A program made the translations under genes and the position numbers. 64,000 nucleotides of DNA from Phyllobacterium zundukense (GTDB lineage: Bacteria > Pseudomonadota > Alphaproteobacteria > Rhizobiales > Rhizobiaceae), in NCBI RefSeq assembly GCF_025452195.1, contig NZ_CP104969.1, forward strand, positions 328,001 to 392,000, given 5' to 3'. Positions 25,604 to 33,741 of this stretch are shown piece after piece. Below the pieces are notes generated by a model. It worked only from the letters and a program-made list of their open reading frames with translations. It was not told where the DNA came from and did not search any database. Position 1 is the first letter of the stretch. Every line of letters starts with the position of its first letter.

Positions 25604-26940
25604 GCATCGGTGCCGTGCTTCGGCCGTTGCGGCTATGGCCCCGCACTCTGGGATCGAGGCTTTTCCTGATCCTGCTCGCTGGTTTGCTGCTCGCGCAAGG
25701 GCTCACCTTCAGTGTCCAGTTTATCGAACGCTACATGGCCGCCAAAGCGGTGATGCTCAACACACTCGAGAACGATGTCGCGACGTCGGTCGCGATTTTC
25801 GATCGCCTGCCGGCGTCCGAGCGAGCGGATTGGCTTCAGCGCCTCGACCGGGGAACCTATCGATTTGAGTTGGGCGCCGGACTTCCCGGCATCGACACCC
25901 TGACCGACCAGGGCGCCGGTATCGCGGCGAAGATCAGGCAAGCCGTCGATCCGCGCTTCCCGATAACATTTCAGTCGATCCCGGGCGATGGCAAACGCCT
26001 GCAAGCTCATCTGACCCTGAGTGACGGAAATCCGCTGACAATCGATGTAAATCCGGCACCGATCATGCCGCTGGCACAATGGCTGCCATATGTTCTCATC
26101 GCACAGCTGCTTCTCCTCATTCTTTGCGCATGGCTTGCTGTTCGGCTGGCGATCCGCCCTCTCGTCAATCTTGCAAATGCAGCTGACGCGCTCGACCCGA
26201 ACAAGAAAACACCGCGGCTGAGCGAGACGGGCCCGAGCGAGGTCGCCTATGCAGCAACGGCATTCAATGCCATGCGAGATCGTATCGCGCACTACCTTGA
26301 AGAGCGCGTACAAATCCTTGCGGCTATCTCGCACGATCTTCAAACGCCGATAACCCGCATGAAGCTTCGTGCGGAGTTTGCCGAAGAGTCGGTTGAAAAG
26401 GACAAACTGGTTCAGGATCTGGCCGAGATCGAGCGCCTGGTCCACGAAGGCGTTGCCTATGCGCGCAGCGCTCATGGAAATACGGAAAAAGCCTCCCGTC
26501 TGGATGTGGACTCTTTTATGGAAAGCCTCGTTTATGACTATCAGGATACCGGCAAGGCAGTGACCTTGAACGGAAAGATCGAAACTGCAATCGTTACCCG
26601 GCCTCACGCCCTGCGCCGCATCCTTACCAACCTGATCGACAATGCTCTGAAATTCGGCGGAAGCGCCGAAGTCACCCTTGAGAAGGACCGTCAAGGGACA
26701 GTCATCATAAAAGTGCTCGATCGTGGCCCAGGCATTCCGGAAGATCAGCTCAAGGCAGTCCTCCAGCCATTTTTCAGGCTGGAACAGTCTCGCAACAGAG
26801 GAACCGGCGGCACAGGGCTGGGATTGGCAATCGCGCAGGAACTGACGCTCGCTATTGACGGTATGCTTGACCTGGCAAACAGACCCGGTGGGGGTCTTTC
26901 CGCCGAGATAATATTGCCTCAAAAGCCCCGTCTTAACTAG
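25600..26940 (+). CDS. Membrane sensor histidine kinase
   Basis: 446 residues. Two membrane helices (about 18-40 and 163-185) flank a periplasmic sensor of about 120 residues. HAMP domain (about 185-240), phospho-acceptor His in ILAAISHDLQTPITRMKLRAEF, then the ATPase domain with N box LTNLIDNALKFGG, G1 DRGPGIPEDQL and G2 GTGGTGLGLAIAQEL. It is co-translated with the response regulator. The sensor domain is not one I can name. The large opposite-strand frame in this region is an antisense shadow. Confidence 0.92.
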   Translation: MSIGAVLRPLRLWPRTLGSRLFLILLAGLLLAQGLTFSVQFIERYMAAKAVMLNTLENDVATSVAIFDRLPASERADWLQRLDRGTYRFELGAGLPGIDTLTDQGAGIAAKIRQAVDPRFPITFQSIPGDGKRLQAHLTLSDGNPLTIDVNPAPIMPLAQWLPYVLIAQLLLLILCAWLAVRLAIRPLVNLANAADALDPNKKTPRLSETGPSEVAYAATAFNAMRDRIAHYLEERVQILAAISHDLQTPITRMKLRAEFAEESVEKDKLVQDLAEIERLVHEGVAYARSAHGNTEKASRLDVDSFMESLVYDYQDTGKAVTLNGKIETAIVTRPHALRRILTNLIDNALKFGGSAEVTLEKDRQGTVIIKVLDRGPGIPEDQLKAVLQPFFRLEQSRNRGTGGTGLGLAIAQELTLAIDGMLDLANRPGGGLSAEIILPQKPRLN

Positions 26941-27083
26941 CAGCATCAATCGGACCGGCAAACGCATCGCAGAAGATGGACCGTCAATTGTATCTCAATG
27001 TACTGACCTCGCTTCCTTACACAATTCGTTTCAATTCCCGCCACCTCTGACACATTGGGGATACGTCGCCGGCGCCTTATGTG

Positions 27084-27109
27084 AGCAATGACTGAATTCA
27101 GTCATTGCT
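27084..27109. promoter_or_regulatory. Perfect 26-bp palindrome upstream of ohr (candidate OhrR operator)
   Basis: Two exact 13-bp arms (AGCAATGACTGAA and its complement) with no gap. It ends 35 bp before the ohr start, where a repressor would block transcription. Ohr genes are usually controlled by the MarR-family peroxide sensor OhrR; no ohrR gene is in the window. Confidence 0.6.
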
Positions 27110-27144
27110 TGAAGCAAATCAACCGTTCAAAAAGGACCAATAGA

Positions 27145-27564
27145 ATGACCCAAGTCGAAAAAGTGCTCTACACAGCCAAAACCCACACCACCGGCGGCCG
27201 GGATGGTGGCTCGGGCGAAAGCGATGACGGCCATCTCGACGTCAAATTCTCGACACCCGGCACCGCAGGCAGCGGCACCAATCCGGAACAGATGTTTGCT
27301 GCCGGCTGGTCGGCCTGCTTCATCGGTGCCATGGGCCTTGCTGCACGCAAGATGAAAGTGACCATGCCGGCAGACACTGCTGTCGATGCCGAAGTGGATT
27401 TGTGCCATGTAGATGGCGCCTATTTCCTTCAGGCTCGACTCAACGTCAGCCTTCCAGGTCTTGAGCGTGACGTTGCGCAGGCGATAGTCGAGGGTGCACA
27501 CCAGACATGCCCGTACTCCAAGGCCACACGCGGCAACGTCGACGTAGTGCTCATCGTCGTCTAG
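27145..27564 (+). CDS. ohr: Organic hydroperoxide resistance protein Ohr (OsmC family)
   Basis: 139 residues from ATG 27145; an upstream in-frame ATG at 27088 falls inside the palindrome and is rejected. It starts TQVEKVLYTAKTHTTGGRDGG, typical of Ohr. The two redox Cys are in GWSACFIGAMG (about 58) and HQTCPYSKATRGN (about 122). Ohr is a thiol peroxidase that reduces organic hydroperoxides with lipoylated partners. It stands alone behind a perfect palindrome. Confidence 0.94.
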   Translation: MTQVEKVLYTAKTHTTGGRDGGSGESDDGHLDVKFSTPGTAGSGTNPEQMFAAGWSACFIGAMGLAARKMKVTMPADTAVDAEVDLCHVDGAYFLQARLNVSLPGLERDVAQAIVEGAHQTCPYSKATRGNVDVVLIVV

Positions 27565-27606
27565 AGCACTAAGGCCTGCTAGCATCAGCTTGAATCAACT
27601 TCAGCA

Positions 27607-28674
27607 ATGGACACGATAAAAATGTCGCAAGTAATCGACCATCGCCGCCGGGGGCTTCTCGGCATAGCGGCCGCAACTATTGCTGCCGCGCCACTCATCC
27701 AGTCCGCCAGGGCGAACGCGCAGAGCGGCACGACGAAATCGGCGGCTCTGCCGACCATCAAGCCGGGGACGAACACCTCCTTGGGTCCCATCAAGCAGAT
27801 CGACGCCGGCGTCCTCAACGTCGGATATGCCGAAGCTGGCCCTGCCGATGGCTACCCGGTTATTCTTCTGCATGGATGGCCATACGATATCTATAGCTTC
27901 GCCGATGTTGCTCCTTTGCTTGCCGGCGCAGGCTACCGCGTGATCATGCCTTATCTGCGCGGCTACGGCACCACGCAATTCCTTTCGGGCGATACTGTCC
28001 GGAATGGCCAGCAGGCCGTTGTCGCTGTCGACATCATCGCCTTGATGGATGCACTGAAGATACAAAAGGCAATCATTGCCGGCTTTGACTGGGGTGCGCG
28101 CACGGCCAACGTTATTGCGGCCCTATGGCCAGAGCGCTGCAAAGCTCTGGTCTCGGTAAGCGGCTATCTGATTGGCAGTCAGGAGGCGAACAAGAAACCA
28201 TTGCCACCGAAGGCCGAGCTTGCCTGGTGGTATCAGTACTACTTCGCAACCGAACGCGGCCGCCAGGGTTACGACAGCAACCGGCACGATTTCTCCAAGC
28301 TCATCTGGCAGCTCGCATCGCCGAAATGGAACTTCGACGACGCAACATTTGACCGGTCGGCCGAAGCGTTCAACAACCCCGATCACGTCGCGATCGTCGT
28401 CCATAACTATCGCTGGCGCTTGAGCCTGGTGGAAGGCGAGCCACAATATGACGATCTGGAGAAGCGGCTGGCGACATTCCCGGTGATCGCAGTTCCGACG
28501 ATAACCCTTGAAGGCGACGCCAATGGCGCGCCGCACCCGGATCCCGCAGCCTATCGCAGCAAGTTCTCGGGAAAATACGAGCACCGGACGAGTAGCGGCG
28601 GTATTGGCCACAATCTGCCACAGGAAGCACCGCGCGACTTCGCTCAAGCCGTCCTCGACGTCGATGGCTTTTAA
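27607..28674 (+). CDS. Tat-exported alpha/beta hydrolase, epoxide-hydrolase-like
   Basis: 355 residues. The N-terminus carries a twin-arginine style signal (DHRRRGLLGIAAATIAAAPLIQSARA). The core has the HGWP oxyanion motif (VILLHGWPYDIYSF), the nucleophile elbow GFDWGARTA with Asp in place of Ser, and the catalytic His in GGIGHNLPQEAP. Asp nucleophile plus HGxP is the pattern of epoxide hydrolases and haloalkane dehalogenases. It probably acts in the periplasm. Start could also be ATG 27622. The substrate is unknown, and the gene is not clearly in an operon. Confidence 0.82.
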   Translation: MDTIKMSQVIDHRRRGLLGIAAATIAAAPLIQSARANAQSGTTKSAALPTIKPGTNTSLGPIKQIDAGVLNVGYAEAGPADGYPVILLHGWPYDIYSFADVAPLLAGAGYRVIMPYLRGYGTTQFLSGDTVRNGQQAVVAVDIIALMDALKIQKAIIAGFDWGARTANVIAALWPERCKALVSVSGYLIGSQEANKKPLPPKAELAWWYQYYFATERGRQGYDSNRHDFSKLIWQLASPKWNFDDATFDRSAEAFNNPDHVAIVVHNYRWRLSLVEGEPQYDDLEKRLATFPVIAVPTITLEGDANGAPHPDPAAYRSKFSGKYEHRTSSGGIGHNLPQEAPRDFAQAVLDVDGF

Positions 28675-28715
28675 GGGAGACTGCGGACTCGCCCAGGCGT
28701 GTCCGCAGTATCAAT

Positions 28716-29360
28716 TCAGTCGGGGACAGAACCGCCCGCCAATTCACGAGAAATCCTGATCGTTCGCGTGACGCAGGTCACGAGAGTGCCGATCGTTATG
28801 ATGGCCAACGCCACAAGGAGTGACCAGTGGCTCCCAAAGAGCCACATCTCGATACTTTGCGCCACGAGCGCCGCCGTGAGAACTGCCATGCGGCGCTGTT
28901 TCGCCATGATGCCGCTGAAATCCTGAGCCAATCCCAACGATCCGCCGAAAACCCTGATATAGGCGGTCAGGGCGGCGAGCAGCGCGCATAGCCAGCCAAG
29001 CCAAGGATAGCCCACGGCATATCCAACCGGGACAAGAAACAGCGTATCGCAGATCCGGTCGGGAAATTCGTTGTAGAGAGGTCCGTTCGATGTTTTCTTG
29101 CCGCCTTCGATCGCGACCATTCCGTCGAGAAGGTTGCAGATCAGTCTCATCTGCACGCAGGCAGCCGCGCAAAGCCAAGCGATTGGATGGGCCCAAAACG
29201 CGATGAGCGCACCCCCGATGACCGCAAACACAATCGACAGCAGCGAAATGCAGTTGGCGGTGACGCCCGCTTGCGCCAGATGTTTGCTGAGCCTGATGGC
29301 CCAGGGAGACGACCGGCTGGAAATCGGGCGGCGCGCGACTTCCTCCTGCAGTTTACTCAT
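28716..29360 (-). CDS. CDP-alcohol phosphatidyltransferase family membrane protein, variant motif
   Basis: 214 residues with about six membrane helices. The family motif D-x2-DG-x2-AR-x8-G-x3-D-x3-D is recognisable but altered: here it reads N-LL-DG-MV-A-I ... G-PLY-N-EFP-D-RIC-D, so the first and third Asp are Asn and the Arg is Ile. CDP-alcohol phosphotransferases make phospholipids from CDP-diacylglycerol or CDP-alcohols. The substitutions suggest a distinct subfamily with a different substrate, or a weak enzyme. It is convergent with the hydrolase upstream and stands alone. Confidence 0.72.
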   Translation of the reverse strand: MSKLQEEVARRPISSRSSPWAIRLSKHLAQAGVTANCISLLSIVFAVIGGALIAFWAHPIAWLCAAACVQMRLICNLLDGMVAIEGGKKTSNGPLYNEFPDRICDTLFLVPVGYAVGYPWLGWLCALLAALTAYIRVFGGSLGLAQDFSGIMAKQRRMAVLTAALVAQSIEMWLFGSHWSLLVALAIITIGTLVTCVTRTIRISRELAGGSVPD

Positions 29361-29554
29361 TCACTTCCCCCGCCTGGCGACTACCGTTGCCGAGATTGCC
29401 CTTCCGCAATCGAAATTGAAAGTGCATGCCGGTATTTTTACTGCGCCAATGCGTTGCCGGTTGTACAGTATGCGGATGCTGGGCCGTTTTCATTAAGCGG
29501 AACCCGCGTTCGAGATGCGCGTTGCACATTGCTCAAGCTTTGAAAGATGCCGCC

Positions 29555-30055
29555 ATGATGCAGATGCTTGCGGGACTGATTTTGGCTTTTGCAGTGGCAG
29601 AAGCTGCACGTGCCGACGAAGCGGCGTTTCTCCAATCCCTCGAAGGCAAATGGGCAGGTAACGGCGCGGTACGCATACGCACGAATCTACCGTCGATGAC
29701 GGTTTCCTGTACCTTCGACTCGGCGACCACACCTTCATCGCTGGCGCTGGAGGGGAATTGCACCGGCTTGATGGTCATGTCCCGTGCTGTTGCCGTCAAC
29801 TTGACATCGAGCGGCGGCAGATACACCGGCTCCTACACCGGATCAGCCACCGGCGTAGCTCGCCTCTCTGGAACGCGGCGCGGAAACGCCATTAACCTCG
29901 GTATTCTCTGGGCCAAAAACGTCAATGGCGACCGCAAAGCACAGATAACCATGCGGAAAGTCGGCAATAACGGTATGGTGTTGACGACGACCGACATGGA
30001 CCCTCGATCACGGACATCCGTTGTCACCAGTGAAATAAATCTCGTGCGCAACTAG
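29555..30055 (+). CDS. Secreted protein of unknown function
   Basis: 166 residues from ATG 29555. A signal peptide is clear (MMQMLAGLILAFAVAEAARA). The mature protein begins DEAAFLQSLEGKWAGNGAVRIR and continues as a beta-rich domain with two Cys (VSCTFDS and GNCTGL), probably a disulfide. The opening resembles small lipocalin-like or beta-barrel periplasmic proteins, but I cannot name a family. A longer frame from 29426 exists but has no secretion signal at its start. It lies alone between divergent and tandem neighbours. Confidence 0.65.
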   Translation: MMQMLAGLILAFAVAEAARADEAAFLQSLEGKWAGNGAVRIRTNLPSMTVSCTFDSATTPSSLALEGNCTGLMVMSRAVAVNLTSSGGRYTGSYTGSATGVARLSGTRRGNAINLGILWAKNVNGDRKAQITMRKVGNNGMVLTTTDMDPRSRTSVVTSEINLVRN

Positions 30056-30132
30056 CCAGGCGAAATATTCTCCATTCCACGACTGCGGCGTACCGTGTCA
30101 CAATAATCGCGGGTCAAAAACGGCAGGCTGAA

Positions 30133-30774
30133 ATGCTCGATAAATTTCTGTTCGACGGACCGCAGGATGCGCCGGTCACCATCCTTCTTGCCCATGGTGC
30201 AGGGGCGCCGATGGATTCAGCGTCGATGGAGGCCACAGCCAAGGCTCTTGCCGGGGCGGGCTTTCGCGTTGCGCGTTTCGAGTTCGGCTATATGGCGTCT
30301 CGTCGTACGTCAGGGATACGCAAACCTCCGCCCCGCGCCGAAAAACTCAACCCGGAATACGTTGCGGCGGTTGACGAACTTGGCGCAACAGGTAGGCTGA
30401 TCATTGGTGGCAAGTCGATGGGGGGACGGGTCGCCAGCATGATCGCTGACGATCTCCATTCTGCCGGGAGAATAGCTGGTCTCCTCTGTCTTGGCTATCC
30501 GTTTCATCCGCCGGGCAAGCCGGACCAACTTCGTACGAAGCATCTCGCCGGGTTGATGACGCCTGCATTGATCTGCCAGGGCACACGCGACGAGTTCGGC
30601 ACGCGAGACGAGGTCCAGAATTATTCTCTCTCTCACAAGATCGAACTTCTCTGGCTAGAGGACGGTGACCACGATCTCAAGCCTCGCAAGAGCGTATCCG
30701 GCTTCACGGCCGCCGATCATTTGAGGACTCTGACCACGGCGGCCACGGAGTGGACGGGTCGCCTGGCGCTTTGA
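30133..30774 (+). CDS. Alpha/beta hydrolase, KANL3/Tex30-like
   Basis: 213 residues. The N-terminus holds VTILLAHGAGAPMDSASM (oxyanion region), the nucleophile elbow GGKSMGGRVASM, then LLCLGYPFHPPGKPDQLRTKHL and the Asp/His part CQGTRDEFG and LEDGDHDLKPRK. This set is typical of the dienelactone-hydrolase-like KANL3/Tex30 group found in many bacteria. The real substrate is unknown. The protein is likely cytoplasmic because no signal is present. Confidence 0.82.
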   Translation: MLDKFLFDGPQDAPVTILLAHGAGAPMDSASMEATAKALAGAGFRVARFEFGYMASRRTSGIRKPPPRAEKLNPEYVAAVDELGATGRLIIGGKSMGGRVASMIADDLHSAGRIAGLLCLGYPFHPPGKPDQLRTKHLAGLMTPALICQGTRDEFGTRDEVQNYSLSHKIELLWLEDGDHDLKPRKSVSGFTAADHLRTLTTAATEWTGRLAL

Positions 30775-30927
30775 TCGGGCGTCCCGGATTCAAGCTTGAT
30801 CATTAGTCACGAAACTTGCTTTGTCCCTATTCCTGTCCAATTTCTGCTGTAACAACTGCTACAAACTATAGCCATCCGCGCAAAGAGCGCAGCGATTTTC
30901 CACCATAATGTAACACGGAGCCACGAT

Positions 30928-31338
30928 TTGTTCGGTACTCAGAAAGCTATTCTCACGCTTGTTTTAGCAGGCAGCATGACGACTGCGGCAATGGCGCAGG
31001 AACCAAAGATTGTTGGAACCTATGTCAACGAGTCTGGCGGCACGAAGGTCAGACTGAGCGAATGTAACGCCGGCGTTTGCGGCACGATTGTTTGGATGAA
31101 AAATCCGGTCAACGACGTCAACAATCCCGACGCCTCCAAACAGGACCGTCCGGTGGTGGGTCTTCAGGCAGTTACCCTGAAATCAACCGGGTCCGGATCC
31201 TATACGGGCTCTCTTTACGATACGGAAAGCGGCAAGACCTATGCGGGCAAGGCAAAATTTTCCGAAGCGAGCGTTCAACTCTCCGGCTGCGTCCTTGGCG
31301 GCCTCCTCTGCAAAACCCAGACCTGGCGGCGCGAATAG
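30928..31338 (+). CDS. DUF2147 family secreted protein
   Basis: 136 residues. I chose the TTG at 30928, with GGAG 7 nt upstream, which gives a normal signal peptide ending AMAQ. The mature domain, IVGTYVNESGGTKVRLSECNAGVCGTIVWMKNP then YTGSLYDTESGKTYAGKAKFSE and LSGCVLGGLLCKTQTWRR, is the DUF2147 pattern with conserved Cys pairs and a final W-R. Function is unknown; family members are periplasmic beta-barrel-like proteins. A strong hairpin terminator follows. Confidence 0.85.
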   Translation: MFGTQKAILTLVLAGSMTTAAMAQEPKIVGTYVNESGGTKVRLSECNAGVCGTIVWMKNPVNDVNNPDASKQDRPVVGLQAVTLKSTGSGSYTGSLYDTESGKTYAGKAKFSEASVQLSGCVLGGLLCKTQTWRRE

Positions 31339-31345
31339 GTGACAG

Positions 31346-31375
31346 GTGCGGCAAAGACGATGATCTTTGCCGCAC
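31346..31375. terminator. Bidirectional hairpin terminator between the DUF2147 gene and glnII
   Basis: Perfect 12-bp stem (GTGCGGCAAAGA/TCTTTGCCGCAC) with a 6-nt loop. It lies between the stop codons of two convergent genes, 8 and 11 bp away. The U-run is weak on both sides. Confidence 0.75.
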
Positions 31376-31385
31376 TTTGCGTTCT

Positions 31386-32427
31386 TTAGGCAGCGACCGA
31401 GATGTCGCTTTCGAGAGGAACCGAGGCGATGGTCTTGAGAATTTGGGAAGCTATCTGATAGGGGTCACCCTGTGAGTTCGGGCGGCGGTCCTCGAGATAT
31501 CCACGGTAACCATTGTTTACAAAGCTATGCGGTACCCGGATGGATGCGCCACGATCAGCCACGCCGTAGCTGAACGTATGAATGGACTGCGTTTCGTGCT
31601 TGCCGGTCAGGCGCAGATGATTGTCGGGGCCATAGACGGCGATATGATCGGCCGTTGCACTCTGGAAGGCACTCATCAACTGCTCGAAATACTCTTTGCC
31701 GCCGATTTCCCGCATATACTGTGTGGAGAAATTGGCATGCATGCCCGATCCATTCCAATCGGTATCGCCGAGCGGCTTGCAATGATATTCAACGTCAATG
31801 CCATACTTTTCGGTCAAACGCTGCAATAGATAGCGGGCGAGCCATATCTCGTCGGCGGCCTTTCTGGAGCCTTTTCCGAAGATCTGGAATTCCCATTGGC
31901 CTTTGGCCACCTCGGCGTTGATGCCTTCGTGGTTGAGGCCCGCTGCCAGGCACACGTCGAGATGTTCTTCGACGATCTTGCGGGCGATATCGCCAACGCT
32001 GCTATAGCCAACGCCGGTGTAATACGGGCCCTGCGGAGCAGGATATCCAGCTTCCGGGAAGCCGAGTGGACGGCCATTTTTGAAAAAGAAATATTCCTGT
32101 TCGAATCCGAACCATGCATTCTCGTCATCCAGGATCGATGCGCGCTTGTTCGAAGGATGCGGTGTAACGCCATCCGGCATCATGACTTCGCACATGACAA
32201 GAGCACCGTTCTTGCGCTCGCTATCAGGATAGATGGCCACTGGCTTCAACACGCAATCCGAGCTTCTGCCTTCCGCCTGCATTGTGGAGCTGCCGTCGAG
32301 ATCCCCACATTGGCAAATCCTCGAGTGCGGGAAAACTGTCGAACTCCTTGATCTGTGTCTTGCCGCGAAGATTAGGGACCGGCGTGTATCCATCCAGCCA
32401 AATATACTCGAGCTTGTATTTTGTCAT
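31386..32427 (-). pseudogene. glnII: Glutamine synthetase type II (GlnII), disrupted by a +1 frameshift
   Basis: GlnII condenses glutamate and ammonia. The start is typical (MTKYKLEYIWLDGYTPVPNL, from 32427), and codons 1-42 read to LEDLPMWG. The frame then shifts: the continuing protein (DGSSTMQAEGRSSDCVLKPV onward) is one base out. Around 32299-32304 the minus strand reads GGATCTCGAC, where GG-TTC-GAC-like coding is expected, so one base is extra. The rest is complete: WFGFEQEYFFF, NHEGINAEVAKGQWEFQIFG, GDTDWNGSGMHANFST, RVPHSFVNNGYRGYLEDRRPNS, ending SDISVAA. Total length corresponds to about 347 codons, full size. A real mutation or a sequencing error is possible. A sigma-54 type promoter lies upstream, as is usual for glnII. 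Confidence 0.85.
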
Positions 32428-32509
32428 TTTTTACCTTCCTTGTCTGAAGGCGTAGCGATCCAGGATATTCCGATGATCGAGTAACGCCAGCTTGCACCAT
32501 GAGAACAAG

Positions 32510-32527
32510 AAGCATGTTCCATGCCAA
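32510..32527 (-). promoter_or_regulatory. Sigma-54 (-24/-12) promoter of glnII
   Basis: On the minus strand TTGGCATGGAACATGCTT has GG and GC exactly 10 nt apart, the RpoN spacing, close to the consensus TTGGCACG-N4-TTGCT. It lies 83 bp before the glnII start. Rhizobial glnII is known to be RpoN/NtrC dependent. Confidence 0.65.
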
Positions 32528-32757
32528 TTCGGCCGACCGGTTCGAATTCCCTCGCAAATCACCTCGCCAACCGGCAAAATCAAAGCGAATAGGGCCGCTG
32601 AAGAGAGAGAGGTTCTCGCCCCTTGGCGCAGCGACGAACCGAAACGCATTAAAAAACGTCACAGTGATTTTTATTTGAGCAATGCGCCGTTGAATTTGCT
32701 GCCGATATCGGCACTGACGAGTGCGGATTTCGCAGGTGGAACATCTGACAATCTAAT

Positions 32758-32773
32758 ACGTTGATATCAACGT
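32758..32773. promoter_or_regulatory. 16-bp perfect palindrome operator upstream of the DUF899 gene
   Basis: ACGTTGATATCAACGT is followed at once by TATAAT (32774-32779), a good -10 for the rightward gene at 32859. A repressor here would overlap the -10/-35 region. No regulator gene is adjacent. Confidence 0.55.
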
Positions 32774-32858
32774 TATAATGCCATAGACTTCTCTGTGGCA
32801 GGCTCATCCCTGCGACTGGGCCGCCGGATCGAATACACAACCACCCAAAGGATCGATC

Positions 32859-33557
32859 ATGAACACCACCCATCCCCTGACACCAGCAGCGGAGCTCGTG
32901 AAGCAGAGCGAGGCGCACTTTCCAAACGAAACCAATGAATACCGGCAGGCGCGCAATGCGCTGTTGGCGGAAGAGATTGAATTGCGGCGCCATATCGAGC
33001 GTGTTGCCGAGCAACGCCGGGCATTGCCGCCTGGCGGCGAAGTCTCCAGAAACTACCGATTTGAAAGCGAGCACGGACCTGTGAGTTTCGCCGACCTTTT
33101 CAATGGCAAGCAGACACTCGTCGCTTATAGTTTTATGTTCGGGCCACAACGCAACCGCCCATGCCCGATGTGCACCTCGCAGCTCAGCGCCTGGGATGGC
33201 GAGGCTCGTGATGTTGAGCAGCGCGTTGCCCTGGCGGTGATCGCGCGCTCGCCGATCGACCGGCTTGTCGCCTTCAAAAAGGAACGCGGCTGGCACGGCC
33301 TCAAGCTCTATTCCGACATGAGCGGCGATTACACCCGCGACTATGTAAGCTCCGAGGACGAAGATAGATCCGCGTTCAACGTCTTCACTCGTCGCGACGG
33401 CACAATCCACCATTTCTGGAGCGAGGAAATGGGACCGGAAACCGCCGATCCCGGACAGGACCCGCGTGGCGCACCAGACCCCATGCCATTGTGGACCATT
33501 TTCGATGCAACTCCCGAAGGTCGTGGCAAGGATTGGTATCCGAAGCTTGAGTATTGA
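32859..33557 (+). CDS. DUF899 family thioredoxin-like protein
   Basis: 232 residues. It matches the DUF899 family: LTPAAELVKQSEAHFPNETNEYRQARNALLAEEIELRRHIERVAEQRRALPPGG, then LVAYSFMFGPQRNRPCPMCTSQLSAWDGEARDVEQRVALAVIARSPIDRL and, at the end, TPEGRGKDWYPKLEY. The CPMC is a CxxC motif in a thioredoxin-like fold, so a redox role is possible, though the reaction is not known. AAAGGATCGATC lies just before the ATG. It has its own promoter with a palindromic operator. Confidence 0.85.
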   Translation: MNTTHPLTPAAELVKQSEAHFPNETNEYRQARNALLAEEIELRRHIERVAEQRRALPPGGEVSRNYRFESEHGPVSFADLFNGKQTLVAYSFMFGPQRNRPCPMCTSQLSAWDGEARDVEQRVALAVIARSPIDRLVAFKKERGWHGLKLYSDMSGDYTRDYVSSEDEDRSAFNVFTRRDGTIHHFWSEEMGPETADPGQDPRGAPDPMPLWTIFDATPEGRGKDWYPKLEY

Positions 33558-33622
33558 ACAGAGCTGGTTCTGGATAAACAAGGCTTCCGATAGGGGCTGT
33601 TGAGATTCACGCTGTGAGGCGC

Positions 33623-33642
33623 CGAAAACGGTGGTTTTCGGG
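33623..33642. terminator. Hairpin between the DUF899 gene and the selB-linked gene
   Basis: Perfect 8-bp stem (CCGAAAAC/GTTTTCGG) with loop GGTG. It stands between the ends of two convergent genes (33557 and 33742) with no T-run. The rest of the 184-bp gap shows nothing else clear. Confidence 0.55.
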
Positions 33643-33741
33643 GTCGCCCTTTCCTACGAGCGTAGCGTAAAAGTACGCGAGTGCCAGAAGCGCGGAAAAT
33701 CGCGTCAGATGACCGTCGCAGTGGAGTTTACGAACGGGCTC

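Larger units (their letters stand above)
32428..32858. promoter_or_regulatory. Divergent intergenic region between glnII and the DUF899 gene
   Basis: About 430 bp with no convincing gene. It holds the glnII sigma-54 promoter (32510-32527) and a 16-bp palindrome next to a TATAAT hexamer serving the rightward gene (32758-32779). Short frames in between look like shadows. Confidence 0.5.

Noticed and set aside
25633..26967. 444-residue frame on the minus strand opposite the histidine kinase
   Set aside because: Shadow frame; the plus-strand kinase has all catalytic motifs and is coupled to the regulator by ATGA.
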